Shown here: one piece after another, positions 7,071 to 16,026 of the stretch
Numbering within the stretch: position 1 is the first letter of the stretch
How the letters are laid out: every line of letters starts with the position of its first letter
NCBI GenBank assembly: GCA_035765895.1
Contig: DASTWL010000034.1
Coordinates: forward strand, 1 to 64,000
DNA from: Verrucomicrobiia bacterium
GTDB taxonomy: Bacteria; Verrucomicrobiota; Verrucomicrobiia; Limisphaerales; DSYF01
Direction: 5' to 3'
Length of the DNA: 64,000 nt
Made by a program: the position numbers and the translations under genes
The notes under the pieces: model-generated
What the model was told of the DNA's origin: nothing
The model's input: only the letters and a program-made list of their open reading frames with translations
Databases searched by the model: none

Positions 7071-9914
7071 CTACGCGGCCGGCAGGGCCAGCGATTCCGC
7101 CAGCAGTTCCGCCATGTGCCGCAACCGCACGTTGGCGAGGTGCGCAATCTGGTGCCGGCAGCTGGTGCCGGACGCGACCACGGTGGTGTTGAACGGCAGC
7201 GCCTTGATTTGCGCCATCAGGGGCTCGGCCACCTTGAGCGACAGTTCATACTTCGACGCCTGCATCCCGAAGCCGCCGGCCATGCCGCAGCAGCCCGTGT
7301 CGAGCATCGTCACCGTGCGGTTGGGCAGGCGCGCCGCCAGCCGGGCCATGTATGACGTGGCCGTGAGCGACTTCGCGTGGCAATGCGCGTGGATGACCAC
7401 GTTGCCCGGCCGGTGGTCGAAACTCAGCGCCTGCGGTTCACGGTCGAGCAGATCGGCCAGGAATTGCTCGAACAAAACGCAGCGCGAAGCCACCCGCGCC
7501 GCGTGCGGAATTTTCAGCTCCGTGTAGTCCTCGGCAAACATGGACCAGCACGACGCCTCCAGGAAAATGACCGGCGCCTGATCCACCTGCGCCAGCAGCA
7601 GGTTGACGTTGTGTTCGCCGAGCCGGCGCGCCTCGTCGAGATTGCCCTGGCTGAAGGCCGGACGGCCGCAACATTGCCGTTCGCGCAGCAGCGTGACTTC
7701 AAAGCCAGCGGCTTCGAGCACCTGCACGGCCGCCACGCCGATGCCCGGATCGTAGTAACGCGCATAGGTGTCGTCCCACAAAACCACCCGGCCCCGCGGC
7801 GCCGATTTGGGCGTGACGGCGCGCCGCCAGAACCATTTGTCGAACCGGTGCTTCGTGTAGGCCGGCAGCTCGCGTTCGGGCGCCAGCCCCAGCAGGCGCG
7901 CGAAAACACCGCGGGTGAGCGAAGACTTCAAAAACCAGTTGGCGAGCCCCGGCGTGATGCAGCCGGCGCGGCCGAGAAAGTCCACGTGACTGAACAGTCG
8001 TTCGCGCAGGTTCAAACCATCGCGCTGGATGCGCGCGTGCTGCAGTTCCGCCTTGAGCAGCGGCAGATTCACGTTCGACGGACACTCGGTTGCGCACGCC
8101 TTGCACGAAAGACAGTTGCTCAGCGCAAAGTCCAGCTCCCCGGCGTGCAGCGCGTCGCCCGACGGCACCCCGCGCAGCTCCAACGCCGCCCGGATGAGGT
8201 TGGCCCGGCCGCGCGTGGACATGCCTTCGAGGCCCGTTGCGACGTAGGTGGGGCACATCGTGGGCGTCCACTTGAGGCAGCCCCCGCAGCCGTTGCATTG
8301 TTCGAGGTTGCGGAGGAACGTGCCGTCCTTGGCGGCAAACGCGAGCTCCGGCGTGAACGGAAGGGACAATTCATGCCGCCGCGCGAGCCGCAGTTGATCG
8401 TCAATTTCGTAGCGGCCGTCGGTGACGATTTTGCCCGGATTAAAGAGGTTGTATGGGTCGAAGGACTTTTTGATTTCCTTCATCACGCCGAACAGCGCCT
8501 CGCCGAGCTGGTCGCGCATGAACTCCGAATGCGCCAGGCCGACGCCGTGTTCCGCGCAGAGCGAACCCTTGAATTCCTTCACCAGCGCCGCCACCTCGCC
8601 GGCGAGCTGCCGGAACAGCTTCACGCCCGCCGGCGTGTGCAAATCCACCACCGGCCGCACATGCAACAGGCCAGAGGCCGCGTGGCCGTAAAACGAGGCG
8701 GTCAGGCCGTGCCGGTCGAGAATGCCGTGCAGCCCGGCGACGTAGGCCGGCAGCTTCTCCGGCAGCACCGCGGCGTCCTCGATGACCGTGGCGGGCTTGG
8801 CATCCCCGGCCATGCCGGTAAGCAGCGACAGGCCCGCCTTGCGAATGCTCCAGAACAACGCGGCCTGCGCCGGATCGCGCACCAGCAGACACCGCGACGT
8901 GAGCCGCTTCGCCTCCACTGCCGCCAGCTTGTCATCCAGGTCGTCGAAAAACTCAACCGCCAGAATGGCCTCGCAGGGCCGGGCATCGAGGTCCAGCAGA
9001 TCGCGCGCGGCCTGGAATTTGATTTTGCCCCGCGTCTGGTCGAGCAGCGGACGGTCCACGTGTTCGATGGCCGCGGGCTGCAGATCCAGCAACGCCACCG
9101 TGGCCTGCATCGCGTCCGCCACGGAATCGAAGAACAGCAGCGCCAGCCCCTTCGCCTTGGGCAACGGCGAGAGCCGCAGTTCCGCGGAGGCAATCGCCGC
9201 CAGCGTGCCCTCGCTGCCGCACAGGACGTGGTTGATGTTGATCGGCCCCTTGAGACAGCGCTCCACGGCGTAGGCCGGCCAGCGCTTTTTCAATCCCGGC
9301 GGACGTCGCTCCGCAATCTCCAGGCTGTGCAGGAACATCAGGTTCTCGATCACCTCGCGCTGCTTGGCGAGCGTGTCGCGGCGCGGGCCGGTTTTGACCA
9401 CGCTGCCGTCCGCAAGCACGACCTCGAGTTCGATGACGTGATCGGTGGTGGTGCCGTAATACGGCGTGTGGGCGCCGCTGGAATTGTTGGCAATCATGCC
9501 GCCGAGCGTGGCGCGCGAACTCGTGGCCACGTCGGGCCCGAAGCACAGGCCGTGCGGGCGCAGGTAATCGTTCAACTGATCGAGCACCACGCCGGCGCCC
9601 ACGCGCACGGTGCGGCGTTCAGGATTGAATTCCCCGATGCCGCGATTATGCCGGGAGAAATCCACCACGACGCCGTCGCCGATCGCGCCGCCGATCAGCC
9701 CCGTGCCCGCACCACGCGGAATCACCGCCACGCCCGCGTCGGCCGCCGCGCGAATGATGGCGCTGGCCTCCTTGGCACCGCGCGGAAACGCCACGGCCAC
9801 GGGCTCGATCTGGTAGTGCGACGCGTCGGTGGCGTAAAGCTGGCGCGTCAAATTGTCGAAGCGCACCTCGCAGATGGAGGCGGACAGAATCGAGGTTTGC
9901 TGGGCCGGCGTCAT
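7071..9914 (-). CDS. FAD-linked oxidase / Fe-S oxidoreductase fusion (D-lactate dehydrogenase or YdiJ type)
   Basis: The 947-residue protein joins a GlcD-like flavin half to a GlcF-like iron-sulfur half, as in E. coli YdiJ. Residues 30-170 form the FAD-binding PCMH domain (IPRGAGTGLIGGA), followed by the FAD oxidase C-terminal domain to about 480 with the typical CAEHGVGL. Two ferredoxin-type clusters follow near residues 541 (CNGCGGC) and 603 (CLSCKACATECP). Two cysteine-rich CCG domains come last, with CCGRPAF near 748 and CCGMAGG near 876. It should oxidise a 2-hydroxy acid such as D-lactate or 2-hydroxyglutarate and pass electrons to the respiratory chain. The start at 9914 (MTPAQQTS) leaves room for the divergent dusB promoter. 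Confidence 0.92.
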   Translation of the reverse strand: MTPAQQTSILSASICEVRFDNLTRQLYATDASHYQIEPVAVAFPRGAKEASAIIRAAADAGVAVIPRGAGTGLIGGAIGDGVVVDFSRHNRGIGEFNPERRTVRVGAGVVLDQLNDYLRPHGLCFGPDVATSSRATLGGMIANNSSGAHTPYYGTTTDHVIELEVVLADGSVVKTGPRRDTLAKQREVIENLMFLHSLEIAERRPPGLKKRWPAYAVERCLKGPININHVLCGSEGTLAAIASAELRLSPLPKAKGLALLFFDSVADAMQATVALLDLQPAAIEHVDRPLLDQTRGKIKFQAARDLLDLDARPCEAILAVEFFDDLDDKLAAVEAKRLTSRCLLVRDPAQAALFWSIRKAGLSLLTGMAGDAKPATVIEDAAVLPEKLPAYVAGLHGILDRHGLTASFYGHAASGLLHVRPVVDLHTPAGVKLFRQLAGEVAALVKEFKGSLCAEHGVGLAHSEFMRDQLGEALFGVMKEIKKSFDPYNLFNPGKIVTDGRYEIDDQLRLARRHELSLPFTPELAFAAKDGTFLRNLEQCNGCGGCLKWTPTMCPTYVATGLEGMSTRGRANLIRAALELRGVPSGDALHAGELDFALSNCLSCKACATECPSNVNLPLLKAELQHARIQRDGLNLRERLFSHVDFLGRAGCITPGLANWFLKSSLTRGVFARLLGLAPERELPAYTKHRFDKWFWRRAVTPKSAPRGRVVLWDDTYARYYDPGIGVAAVQVLEAAGFEVTLLRERQCCGRPAFSQGNLDEARRLGEHNVNLLLAQVDQAPVIFLEASCWSMFAEDYTELKIPHAARVASRCVLFEQFLADLLDREPQALSFDHRPGNVVIHAHCHAKSLTATSYMARLAARLPNRTVTMLDTGCCGMAGGFGMQASKYELSLKVAEPLMAQIKALPFNTTVVASGTSCRHQIAHLANVRLRHMAELLAESLALPAA

Positions 9915-10018
9915 CGCCCGGCAAGCTAACGCGGCGCCCGGCGGGTTGACAACAGCAACCGCGGGCCGCCGCCGCAAATTGGGTGCATCCGCCTGCCGGT
10001 CCGGGCTATGCTCCGCCC

Positions 10019-11068
10019 GTGGATTTTCGCGCACAGTTCGATGCGATGCTGACCGGCTCCGCGCCCCTGCTGGCGCTGGCGCCGATGCAGGATGTCACGG
10101 ACTGGGCGTTCTGGAAGCTGATGGCCGGCTACGGCGGCGCGGACGTCTATTTCACCGAGTATTTCCGCGTTCACGCCACTTCCAACCTCGAAAAGAGCAT
10201 CCTCAAGTCCATTGTCGAAAATCCGACGGGCCGGCCGGTCGTCGCGCAGATGATTGGCAATGACATCCCGTCGCTGGTGCGCACTGCGCGCGAACTGCAA
10301 CAACTGCCGGTGGCCGCCGTGGACCTGAACCTCGGCTGCCCGGCGCCCGTGGTTTACAAGAAGTGCGCGGGCGGCGGCCTGCTGCGTGAACCGGCGCGCG
10401 TGGATGCCATCCTCGGCGCGCTGCGCGACGCGGTGCGGATCCAGTTTACCGTCAAAACCCGGCTGGGCTTCGATTCGCCGGCGGTGTTTGACGAACTGCT
10501 GCCCATCTTTGCGAAGCATTCGCTGGATTTGCTGACCATCCACGCGCGCACGGTGGCCGAGATGTATTGGAGCGAAGTGCATTACGAGTTCATCGCGCAG
10601 GCGGTGCAGGCGCTGCGCTGTCCGGTGCTGGCGAACGGCAACATCTATTCCGCACGCAAGGCGGAGGCCGTGCTGGCCCAAACGGGCGCCCGCGGCCTGA
10701 TGATTGGCCGCGGCGCGATCCGCAATCCATGGCTGTTCCAGCAAATCCGGGATCACCAGGCGGGCTGCCCGCCGTTCGTGCCGCGGGGACGTGATGTGCT
10801 GGGCTACATCCGCGCATTGTGGGAGCACTCAATCAGGCCCGAAACCCGCGAGGCCTCCCAGGTCATGCACATGAAGCGGTTCATGAACTTCCTCGGGCTG
10901 GGTGTGGACGCCGAAGGCCGGTTCCTGCACGCCATCCGCCGCGCCGCGACCAAGGCGGACTTCTTCGCGATTTGTGAATCCTTCCTCGATCACGACGAGC
11001 TGACGCCGCTCGAACCGTTCAAGCTCGCGCTGAAGGAGTCCGATCTGCTGGCGGGCGAGCATCATTGA
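10019..11068 (+). CDS. dus: tRNA-dihydrouridine synthase
   Basis: This is a Dus flavoenzyme that reduces uridine to dihydrouridine in tRNA using FMN and NADPH. Motifs visible are LALAPMQDVTD at the N-terminus, QMIGND, DLNLGCPAP and the catalytic-loop phrase KKCAGGGLL whose Cys donates the proton, then TVKTRLG, IHART, LANGNI and MIGRGAIRNPW for phosphate binding. At 349 residues it has the normal length. I place the start at GTG 10019, giving (M)DFRAQFDAML; an ATG at 9983 in the same frame would add 12 residues lacking family character. The gene is divergent from the flavoprotein gene. It is DusA/B/C-like, and I do not assign the position modified. Confidence 0.92.
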   Translation: MDFRAQFDAMLTGSAPLLALAPMQDVTDWAFWKLMAGYGGADVYFTEYFRVHATSNLEKSILKSIVENPTGRPVVAQMIGNDIPSLVRTARELQQLPVAAVDLNLGCPAPVVYKKCAGGGLLREPARVDAILGALRDAVRIQFTVKTRLGFDSPAVFDELLPIFAKHSLDLLTIHARTVAEMYWSEVHYEFIAQAVQALRCPVLANGNIYSARKAEAVLAQTGARGLMIGRGAIRNPWLFQQIRDHQAGCPPFVPRGRDVLGYIRALWEHSIRPETREASQVMHMKRFMNFLGLGVDAEGRFLHAIRRAATKADFFAICESFLDHDELTPLEPFKLALKESDLLAGEHH

Positions 11069-11111
11069 AGGCGGTGCGCAGGCGCACGGACCACACGGCC
11101 CGCGTTGCTGT

Positions 11112-11540
11112 TCAGCCGTAGCGATAGGGCCGGCTCATCGTGAAGGTGTTCGGCAGATGCCGCACTTCGCGAACGGCGCCGTCGCGCAGCAGCACCTCGA
11201 CAATGTCGAAGCGAATTTTAACCGGCGGGTTTTTGAGCAGCTTCAGGTAATCGAGCGCGGTTTGCGACAACAGCCGGCGCTTGCGGGCGTTCACCGCCGC
11301 GGCCGGCCGGGTCCAGTCCTCGGAAGAACGGGTCTTCACTTCGACAAACACCAGGTCATCGTCATCGCGAAAGACCAGGTCAATTTCGCCGCGCGCGGAC
11401 CGGAAGTTCGCCGTGAGGAACTTCAGGCCAAGTCGTTGCAGGTGTTTCTTCGCGGCCGCCTCGCCGAGTTTGCCGCGGCGCAAATGCTCGGGTTCTGCCG
11501 CACGAAACCACCGGGTCTTGATGCGCTCCCACAACGTCAT
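11112..11540 (-). CDS. yraN: YraN/UPF0102 family endonuclease-like protein
   Basis: The 142-residue protein has the restriction-endonuclease-like core of the UPF0102 family: GKLGEAAAKKHL, then FRSARGEIDLVFRD and LVFVEVKTRS, i.e. the E-x-D-L...E-x-K pattern of a PD-(D/E)XK fold. The family is widespread and often sits beside rnhB, as here, where rnhB ends 7 bases upstream. A role in DNA maintenance or recombination is inferred from fold and context. The start at 11540 fits the family length; the longer upstream frame overlaps rnhB. Confidence 0.92.
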   Translation of the reverse strand: MTLWERIKTRWFRAAEPEHLRRGKLGEAAAKKHLQRLGLKFLTANFRSARGEIDLVFRDDDDLVFVEVKTRSSEDWTRPAAAVNARKRRLLSQTALDYLKLLKNPPVKIRFDIVEVLLRDGAVREVRHLPNTFTMSRPYRYG

Positions 11541-11547
11541 GGCGGAT

Positions 11548-12201
11548 TCAAATGAGCTCGGGCTGCTCCAGCTTGAGCGGGGCAAAGCTGCGGCGGTGGA
11601 TGGGACATGGTCCGTGCTGGCGGAGGGCGGCCAGATGTTGCGGCGTGCCATAACCCTTGTGCACCGCGAAACCATACTCCGGCCAGGCGCGGTCCCACTC
11701 GGCGGCCTGGCGGTCGCGCGTCACCTTCGCCAGCACGCTCGCCGCGGCGATGGAGTAACTGCGTGCATCGCCTTTGACAATGGCCGTCTGGGGAAAGCGC
11801 AGCGACTTCACCGGCTTGCCGTCCACCAGCGCGTGCTCGGGGGCGGGCGCAAGTTGGGCGAGCGCCTCGTTCATGGCGCGATGCGTGGCCTGCAGAATGT
11901 TGATGCGGTCCACCGTTGCCGCATCCACGGCGGCCACGGCGAACTGGATTTCCGGAAGCCGCGTCAGCACCGTGAAGAACGCCTCGCGCCGCGCCTCGGT
12001 CAGTTGCTTGGAGTCGTTCAGCCCGCGCAGCACCGGCGGCAATCCCGTTTCCAGCCACGCGGGCGGCAACACCACGGCGGCTGCCACCACCGGACCGGCC
12101 AGCGGTCCGCGACCCGCCTCGTCCACGCCGGCCACGCGCTGCAATCCCGCACGCCAGAGCGCGGTTTCAAATTCAAACTGGTCAAGGACGGGGGCAGGCA
12201 T
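11548..12201 (-). CDS. rnhB: Ribonuclease HII
   Basis: The 217-residue enzyme cleaves RNA in RNA-DNA hybrids and at single ribonucleotides in DNA. The diagnostic motif VAGVDEAGRGPLAGPVVAAA supplies the first catalytic Asp and Glu; LNDSKQL, then IVKGDARSYSIAAASVLAKV with a further catalytic Asp, and SVLAKVTRDR follow. The C-terminus carries the usual HRRSFAPL. The start at 12201 (MPAPVLDQ) is preferred, because the frame further upstream would run into the divergent kinase start at 12314. It is transcribed with yraN, which begins 7 bases downstream. Confidence 0.94.
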   Translation of the reverse strand: MPAPVLDQFEFETALWRAGLQRVAGVDEAGRGPLAGPVVAAAVVLPPAWLETGLPPVLRGLNDSKQLTEARREAFFTVLTRLPEIQFAVAAVDAATVDRINILQATHRAMNEALAQLAPAPEHALVDGKPVKSLRFPQTAIVKGDARSYSIAAASVLAKVTRDRQAAEWDRAWPEYGFAVHKGYGTPQHLAALRQHGPCPIHRRSFAPLKLEQPELI

Positions 12202-12313
12202 GACGCGCAACAGCTTTCCGACTGGCGCCGGTTTGCAAAGCAAATTCTGCGGTGCTTCAGCGCGCCTGTCTGTGCGCTTGTCGCCTGTAAGGACGCGGTT
12301 TAGATTGCGGTGC

Positions 12314-13309
12314 ATGAGCACAGACAAACCCTTGCGGATGGTCACCTGCATGAGTTGCAACACCAAGGTGTTCATCCCCGGCGATCTCGCCCCGCTTTCT
12401 TCCGTGCCCTGCAGCAAGTGCGGTCACTCCATCATGATGCCCCTGCGGCTGCGCGGCCTCGAACTCCGCGCCAAAATCGCCTCCGGCGGCATGGGCACCG
12501 TGTATCGCGCCTTTGACACCGTGCTCGAACGCGAGGTGGCGGTGAAACTGATGAAGAAGGAACTCGAGGAGGATCCCAAGGGCCTGGAAAGTTTCTACCG
12601 CGAAGCGCGGGCGCAGGCGTCGCTGAACCACACGAACATCGTCCAGATTTACAGCTATGACGACTGGGAGGGCCTGCGTTACCTGGTCATGGAACTGGCC
12701 GACCGCGGCACGCTCGATTCGCGCATCGAAAAATACAAATCACTCCCCGAACTCGACGTGCTGGACATCGGCATCAAGATTGCCTCCGCGCTGGACCTGG
12801 TCCTGAAACACGACCTGATTCACTGCGACATCAAGCCGGGCAACATCCTGTTCAACGCCGACAACGAACCGAAGCTGGTGGACTTTGGTCTGGCGCGAAA
12901 GGCCGATTCCGATCCGGACGACGATTTGCGCGGCACGCCTTACTACGTCGCGCCCGAAAAGGTGAAGCGCGAAAAGGAGACGTTCCTCTCGGACATGTAT
13001 AGCCTGGGCGGGACGCTTTACCACGCGTTGACGGGGCACACGCCGTTCGAGGCGCCGACCGTGGAGGAACTGGTGGGCGCCCACGTTCACACGCCGCTCA
13101 CACCGGCCAACCAGGTGCTGCAGGACATCACCCAGGCCACCAGCGACATCCTGAGCCGCATGATGGCCAAGCACCCAGGCGACCGCTTTCTGAGCTACGA
13201 CGAACTCCGGCTCGCGCTCGAATACGCGCGCAGCCAGTTGCTCATCCAGCAATCCCAGGCGCCCGAGGAAAACAAGCCAAAGGGCAAGACGAGCTGGTGG
13301 CGGCGGTAG
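12314..13309 (+). CDS. Ser/Thr protein kinase with N-terminal zinc ribbon (HCD variant)
   Basis: The 331-residue protein starts with a zinc ribbon (Cys12, Cys15, Cys33, Cys36) followed by a complete Hanks-type kinase domain: glycine loop IASGGMGTVYRA, Lys78 in VAVKLM, catalytic loop HCDIKPGN (His170, Cys171, Asp172), DFG at 190-192, and GTPYYVAPE. The usual Arg of HRD is Cys, making it a non-RD kinase that may not depend on activation-loop phosphorylation. There is no transmembrane segment or sensor domain, so it is a soluble cytoplasmic kinase. It is divergent from rnhB. Its substrate is unknown; the zinc ribbon could serve partner or nucleic acid binding. Confidence 0.93.
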   Translation: MSTDKPLRMVTCMSCNTKVFIPGDLAPLSSVPCSKCGHSIMMPLRLRGLELRAKIASGGMGTVYRAFDTVLEREVAVKLMKKELEEDPKGLESFYREARAQASLNHTNIVQIYSYDDWEGLRYLVMELADRGTLDSRIEKYKSLPELDVLDIGIKIASALDLVLKHDLIHCDIKPGNILFNADNEPKLVDFGLARKADSDPDDDLRGTPYYVAPEKVKREKETFLSDMYSLGGTLYHALTGHTPFEAPTVEELVGAHVHTPLTPANQVLQDITQATSDILSRMMAKHPGDRFLSYDELRLALEYARSQLLIQQSQAPEENKPKGKTSWWRR

Positions 13310-13334
13310 CCCGCCGGCCATTTTTTGCAGCAAC

Positions 13335-13367
13335 AAAAAAGCCGCCCTGCATCAGCAAGGCGGCTTT
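13335..13367 (-). terminator. Intrinsic terminator downstream of ilvC
   Basis: A perfect 9-bp stem (AAAGCCGCC / GGCGGCTTT) with a 12-base loop lies between the convergent kinase and ilvC genes. On the minus strand it is followed by TTTTTT, so it mainly terminates ilvC; on the plus strand the following bases are only weakly T-rich. Confidence 0.88.
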
Positions 13368-13386
13368 GAAGTTTTGGCGGCTGGCT

Positions 13387-14412
13387 TTAGTAAGCGGCCT
13401 GGGCGCCCTTGATGTTGGTCTTCTTCATCCAGGGCATCAGCGCGCGGAGCTTCGCGCCCGTCTTTTCGATCGGGTGGTTGGCGCCCTTCTTGAGCAGCGC
13501 GTTGTATTTCTTGTAGCCGCCCTTGTATTCCTTCACCCATTCGCGGGCGAACTTGCCGCTCTGGATGTCCTTCAACGCCGCCTTCATGCGCTTCTTCACC
13601 GACGCATCAATGATCTTCGGGCCGACGCTCACATCGCCCCACTTGGCGGTTTCGGAAATCGAGAAGCGCATGCCGCTGATGCCGGACTCGTTCATCAAGT
13701 CCACGATCAGCTTCAACTCGTGCAGGCATTCGAAGTAAGCCATCTCGGGCGAGTAACCTGCCTCGACCAGCGTCTCGAAGCCGGCCTGCACCAGCGCGCT
13801 GCAACCGCCGCACAGCACGGTCTGCTCGCCGAACAAATCGGTTTCGGTCTCTTCCTTGAAGTTCGTTTCGATCACGCCGGCGCGCGTGCCACCGATGCCC
13901 TTGGCCCAGGCGAGCGCGATCTTCTTCGCGTCCTTGCCGGGGTTTTGATACACGGCGATCAAGCTCGGCACGCCTTTGCCTTCGGTGTATTGACGGCGGA
14001 CGATATGCCCCGGGCCTTTCGGCGCGACCATGATGACGTTCACGTTCTTGGGCGGCACGATAGTCTTGAAATGAATCGAGAAGCCGTGGCTGAACAGGAG
14101 CGTCTTGCCCTGGGTCAGATTCGGCGCGATGTCCTGCTCGTAGCACGCGGGCTGCTTGGTGTCGGGCAGCGCCACCATGATGACGTCCGCCCGGCGGACG
14201 GCCTCGGCGGTGGGCACGACTTCAAAGCCCTTCTCGCGGGCGACCGCGACGGACTTGCTGCCTTCGTAAAGGCCGATGATGACGTTCAACCCGCTCTCCT
14301 TGAGGTTCAGCGCGTGGGCGTGGCCCTGCGAACCGAAGCCGAGCACGGCGAGGGTTTTGTTTTTTAACACGCCGAGATCGGCGTCCTTGTCGGTGTAGAC
14401 TTTAGCGGCCAT
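13387..14412 (-). CDS. ilvC: Ketol-acid reductoisomerase
   Basis: IlvC catalyses the second common step of valine and isoleucine synthesis, a Mg-dependent alkyl shift followed by NAD(P)H reduction. The 341-residue length indicates the short class I form. Visible are the dinucleotide loop [15 protein letters not shown], the partner phrase [25 protein letters not shown], and the Mg/catalytic stretch [14 protein letters not shown] with later [12 protein letters not shown] and [10 protein letters not shown]. It follows ilvN by 95 bases on the same strand and ends in a strong terminator. ilvB, the catalytic partner of ilvN, is not in the window. Confidence 0.97.
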   Translation of the reverse strand: MAAKVYTDKDADLGVLKNKTLAVLGFGSQGHAHALNLKESGLNVIIGLYEGSKSVAVAREKGFEVVPTAEAVRRADVIMVALPDTKQPACYEQDIAPNLTQGKTLLFSHGFSIHFKTIVPPKNVNVIMVAPKGPGHIVRRQYTEGKGVPSLIAVYQNPGKDAKKIALAWAKGIGGTRAGVIETNFKEETETDLFGEQTVLCGGCSALVQAGFETLVEAGYSPEMAYFECLHELKLIVDLMNESGISGMRFSISETAKWGDVSVGPKIIDASVKKRMKAALKDIQSGKFAREWVKEYKGGYKKYNALLKKGANHPIEKTGAKLRALMPWMKKTNIKGAQAAY

Positions 14413-14507
14413 GAGTAAACGGATTTACGATTGTTGAGATTTCAGGTTGACGGTTTGCCGCCGGCGTAATGTCGCCCGTGGACGGGCGGGCGCCGGCCGT
14501 TGCCGGC

Positions 14508-14981
14508 TCACTTGCGCGGCAGGGCGATCTTGCCCGTGCGGGTGAGTTCCAGGACGCCGAAGCCGTCCAGCAGCTCCAGCAGTTTTTCCACCTTGTCCTC
14601 GGCACCGGTGACTTCGACGGTCAGGCTCTTCGGCTGCACGTCCACAATTTTGGCGCGGAAGATGTCGGTGATCTGCATGACTTCGGCGCGCGTCTTGGAG
14701 TCCACCTTGACCTTCACCAGCACCAGCTCGCGGTCCACGTATTCGCCCTCGCGAAAATCCTGCACCTTGAGCACGTTCGGAAGCTTGTTCAACTGGCGGA
14801 TGATTTGTTCCACCGTGGCATCATCGCCGCGCGTGACAATCGTCATGCGCGAGGTTTTGGGATCCTGGGTCGGGCCGACGTTGAGGGTGTCGATGTTGTA
14901 ACCGCGGCCGCTGAACAAACCGGCCACGCGGGTGAGCACGCCAAATTTGTTCTCCACCAGGACTGAGATTGTGTGTCGCAT
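14508..14981 (-). CDS. ilvN: Acetolactate synthase small (regulatory) subunit
   Basis: The 157-residue protein is the ACT-domain regulatory subunit of acetohydroxyacid synthase, which confers valine feedback control. The N-terminal ACT phrase RHTISVLVENKFGVLTRVAG, then GRGYNIDTLNVGPT and RMTIVTRGDD are clear, and the second half holds the DIFRAKIVDVQPKSLTVEVTG stretch typical of the ALS small subunit C-terminal domain. The start at 14981 matches family length; the open frame extends far upstream as a shadow of the neighbouring gene. It lies between the MnmC-like gene and ilvC on the same strand. Confidence 0.96.
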   Translation of the reverse strand: MRHTISVLVENKFGVLTRVAGLFSGRGYNIDTLNVGPTQDPKTSRMTIVTRGDDATVEQIIRQLNKLPNVLKVQDFREGEYVDRELVLVKVKVDSKTRAEVMQITDIFRAKIVDVQPKSLTVEVTGAEDKVEKLLELLDGFGVLELTRTGKIALPRK

Positions 14982-15028
14982 AATCGCCCGAAAACGGGCC
15001 GGCACACTAGTTGGGAAGCACTGGCCGG

Positions 15029-15946
15029 TCAAACAGCATTTTTCCCAAAAACGGCTGTTTCCGGGGCCAATTGGGCCGCGAACTGGGGATGTTCCCGCAA
15101 GCGCGCCGCGGTGGTCGCGCCCAATTTCGCCCGGCGATAAACCGGCTCCACCAACGGCTCCGCACTGTCCGAACGCGCGGCCCGTTCCAGCCAGCGCCGG
15201 TCCAATGGCTCCGCCAGCAATTCCAGCCGGTTCGCGGCCACGGTCGTTTCCTCCTTCAAACCCGACGGATGCCCCACGCCAACATGGAAACCGCCGAGGA
15301 GCATCGCCGCCCGCGCCAGCGTGCTCCGGGTGAAGGTGGCGAGGGCACAGGGCCGTTGCGGATCCAGATGACGATGCAGGTTCATGAACAGGGGCACCGC
15401 CCACATCGCCGGATTTTTCTGCGGCGAATGCGGGTCGAACAAAATGGCGTGCGGCGGCACGAGCCCGGCCCGGCCACCGTCCGCCAGAAGCGCGGGAAAG
15501 TCGCCCAGCTCCAGCCGCCATTCCACGTCGAGTTCCGCGTGGCGAAACTGCGCCCGGCGGTTTGCCAGCAGCTCCGCCACCGGCGCCTCGAAGCCATCGA
15601 GGTAACCCAGTGCCGCGGCATGGTTCAGCGCAAAGGTCAACGCGCCGCATGTGTGATCGAAACTCACGAGCCGGAGGCGGCGGTGTTCCGAATCGCGGAG
15701 CGCCCCGGCACAGTGCCGCACGGCGGTCAACGCGTTCGCCGCCGCGCCCAGGCCAACATCCCAAAGCACGAACTCGCCGGCTGTTTCGCGCACGCGCCCG
15801 GGCAAATTCAGCTGCCGGACGTAGAGCGCCTCCGCCTCCGCCACCGGCCCGATGCCCGGATGAAACGTCTCCGCATCGGCCACGGACCGCACGCTGACGG
15901 TGCCGTTGCGCAGGCGGACAAGTTGATACACGTCGGGGGCAACCAC
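15029..15946 (-). CDS. MnmC-like SAM-dependent methyltransferase (DUF752)
   Basis: The protein resembles the N-terminal methyltransferase half of MnmC, which finishes the mnm5 modification of wobble uridine in tRNA; the FAD oxidase half is absent. Supporting motifs are YQLVRLRNGTVSVRS, the SAM loop VLWDVGLGAAAN, and FDPHSPQKNPAMW, the counterpart of the D-x-FSP-x-KNP-x-(M/L)W signature. Position of the start matters: the first ATG (16000) lies inside the terminator hairpin of the upstream fucosidase gene, so a GTG at 15946 or 15931, just before the conserved region, is more likely. It is followed 47 bases later by ilvN. Function is inferred from family resemblance. Confidence 0.8.
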   Translation of the reverse strand: MVAPDVYQLVRLRNGTVSVRSVADAETFHPGIGPVAEAEALYVRQLNLPGRVRETAGEFVLWDVGLGAAANALTAVRHCAGALRDSEHRRLRLVSFDHTCGALTFALNHAAALGYLDGFEAPVAELLANRRAQFRHAELDVEWRLELGDFPALLADGGRAGLVPPHAILFDPHSPQKNPAMWAVPLFMNLHRHLDPQRPCALATFTRSTLARAAMLLGGFHVGVGHPSGLKEETTVAANRLELLAEPLDRRWLERAARSDSAEPLVEPVYRRAKLGATTAARLREHPQFAAQLAPETAVFGKNAV

Positions 15947-15958
15947 GCGGAGGATGTG

Positions 15959-16010
15959 AAACAAAAGGCCCGTTGAAGGCGAGGCGAATTGCGCCGCCAT
16001 TCAACGGGCC
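15959..16010 (-). terminator. Intrinsic terminator of the fucosidase operon
   Basis: The 11-bp arms GGCCCGTTGAA (15967-15977) and TTCAACGGGCC (16000-16010) enclose a loop with a further short stem, and on the minus strand TTTTGTTT follows. It lies 16 bases after the fucosidase stop codon. The loop contains the first possible ATG of the downstream MnmC-like gene. Confidence 0.85.
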
Positions 16011-16026
16011 GGAAGCGAAACGCGGC

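Noticed and set aside
7054-7082. A 7-bp stem (CCGGCCG/CGGCCGG) across the convergent tatD and flavoprotein ends
   Set aside because: It could be a bidirectional terminator, but no proper T run follows on either strand.
7377-9929. An 850-codon open frame on the plus strand, antisense to the flavoprotein gene
   Set aside because: It is a by-product of high GC in the real minus-strand gene, which has full FAD and Fe-S motifs; the antisense product is Arg/His/Gln-rich with no domain.
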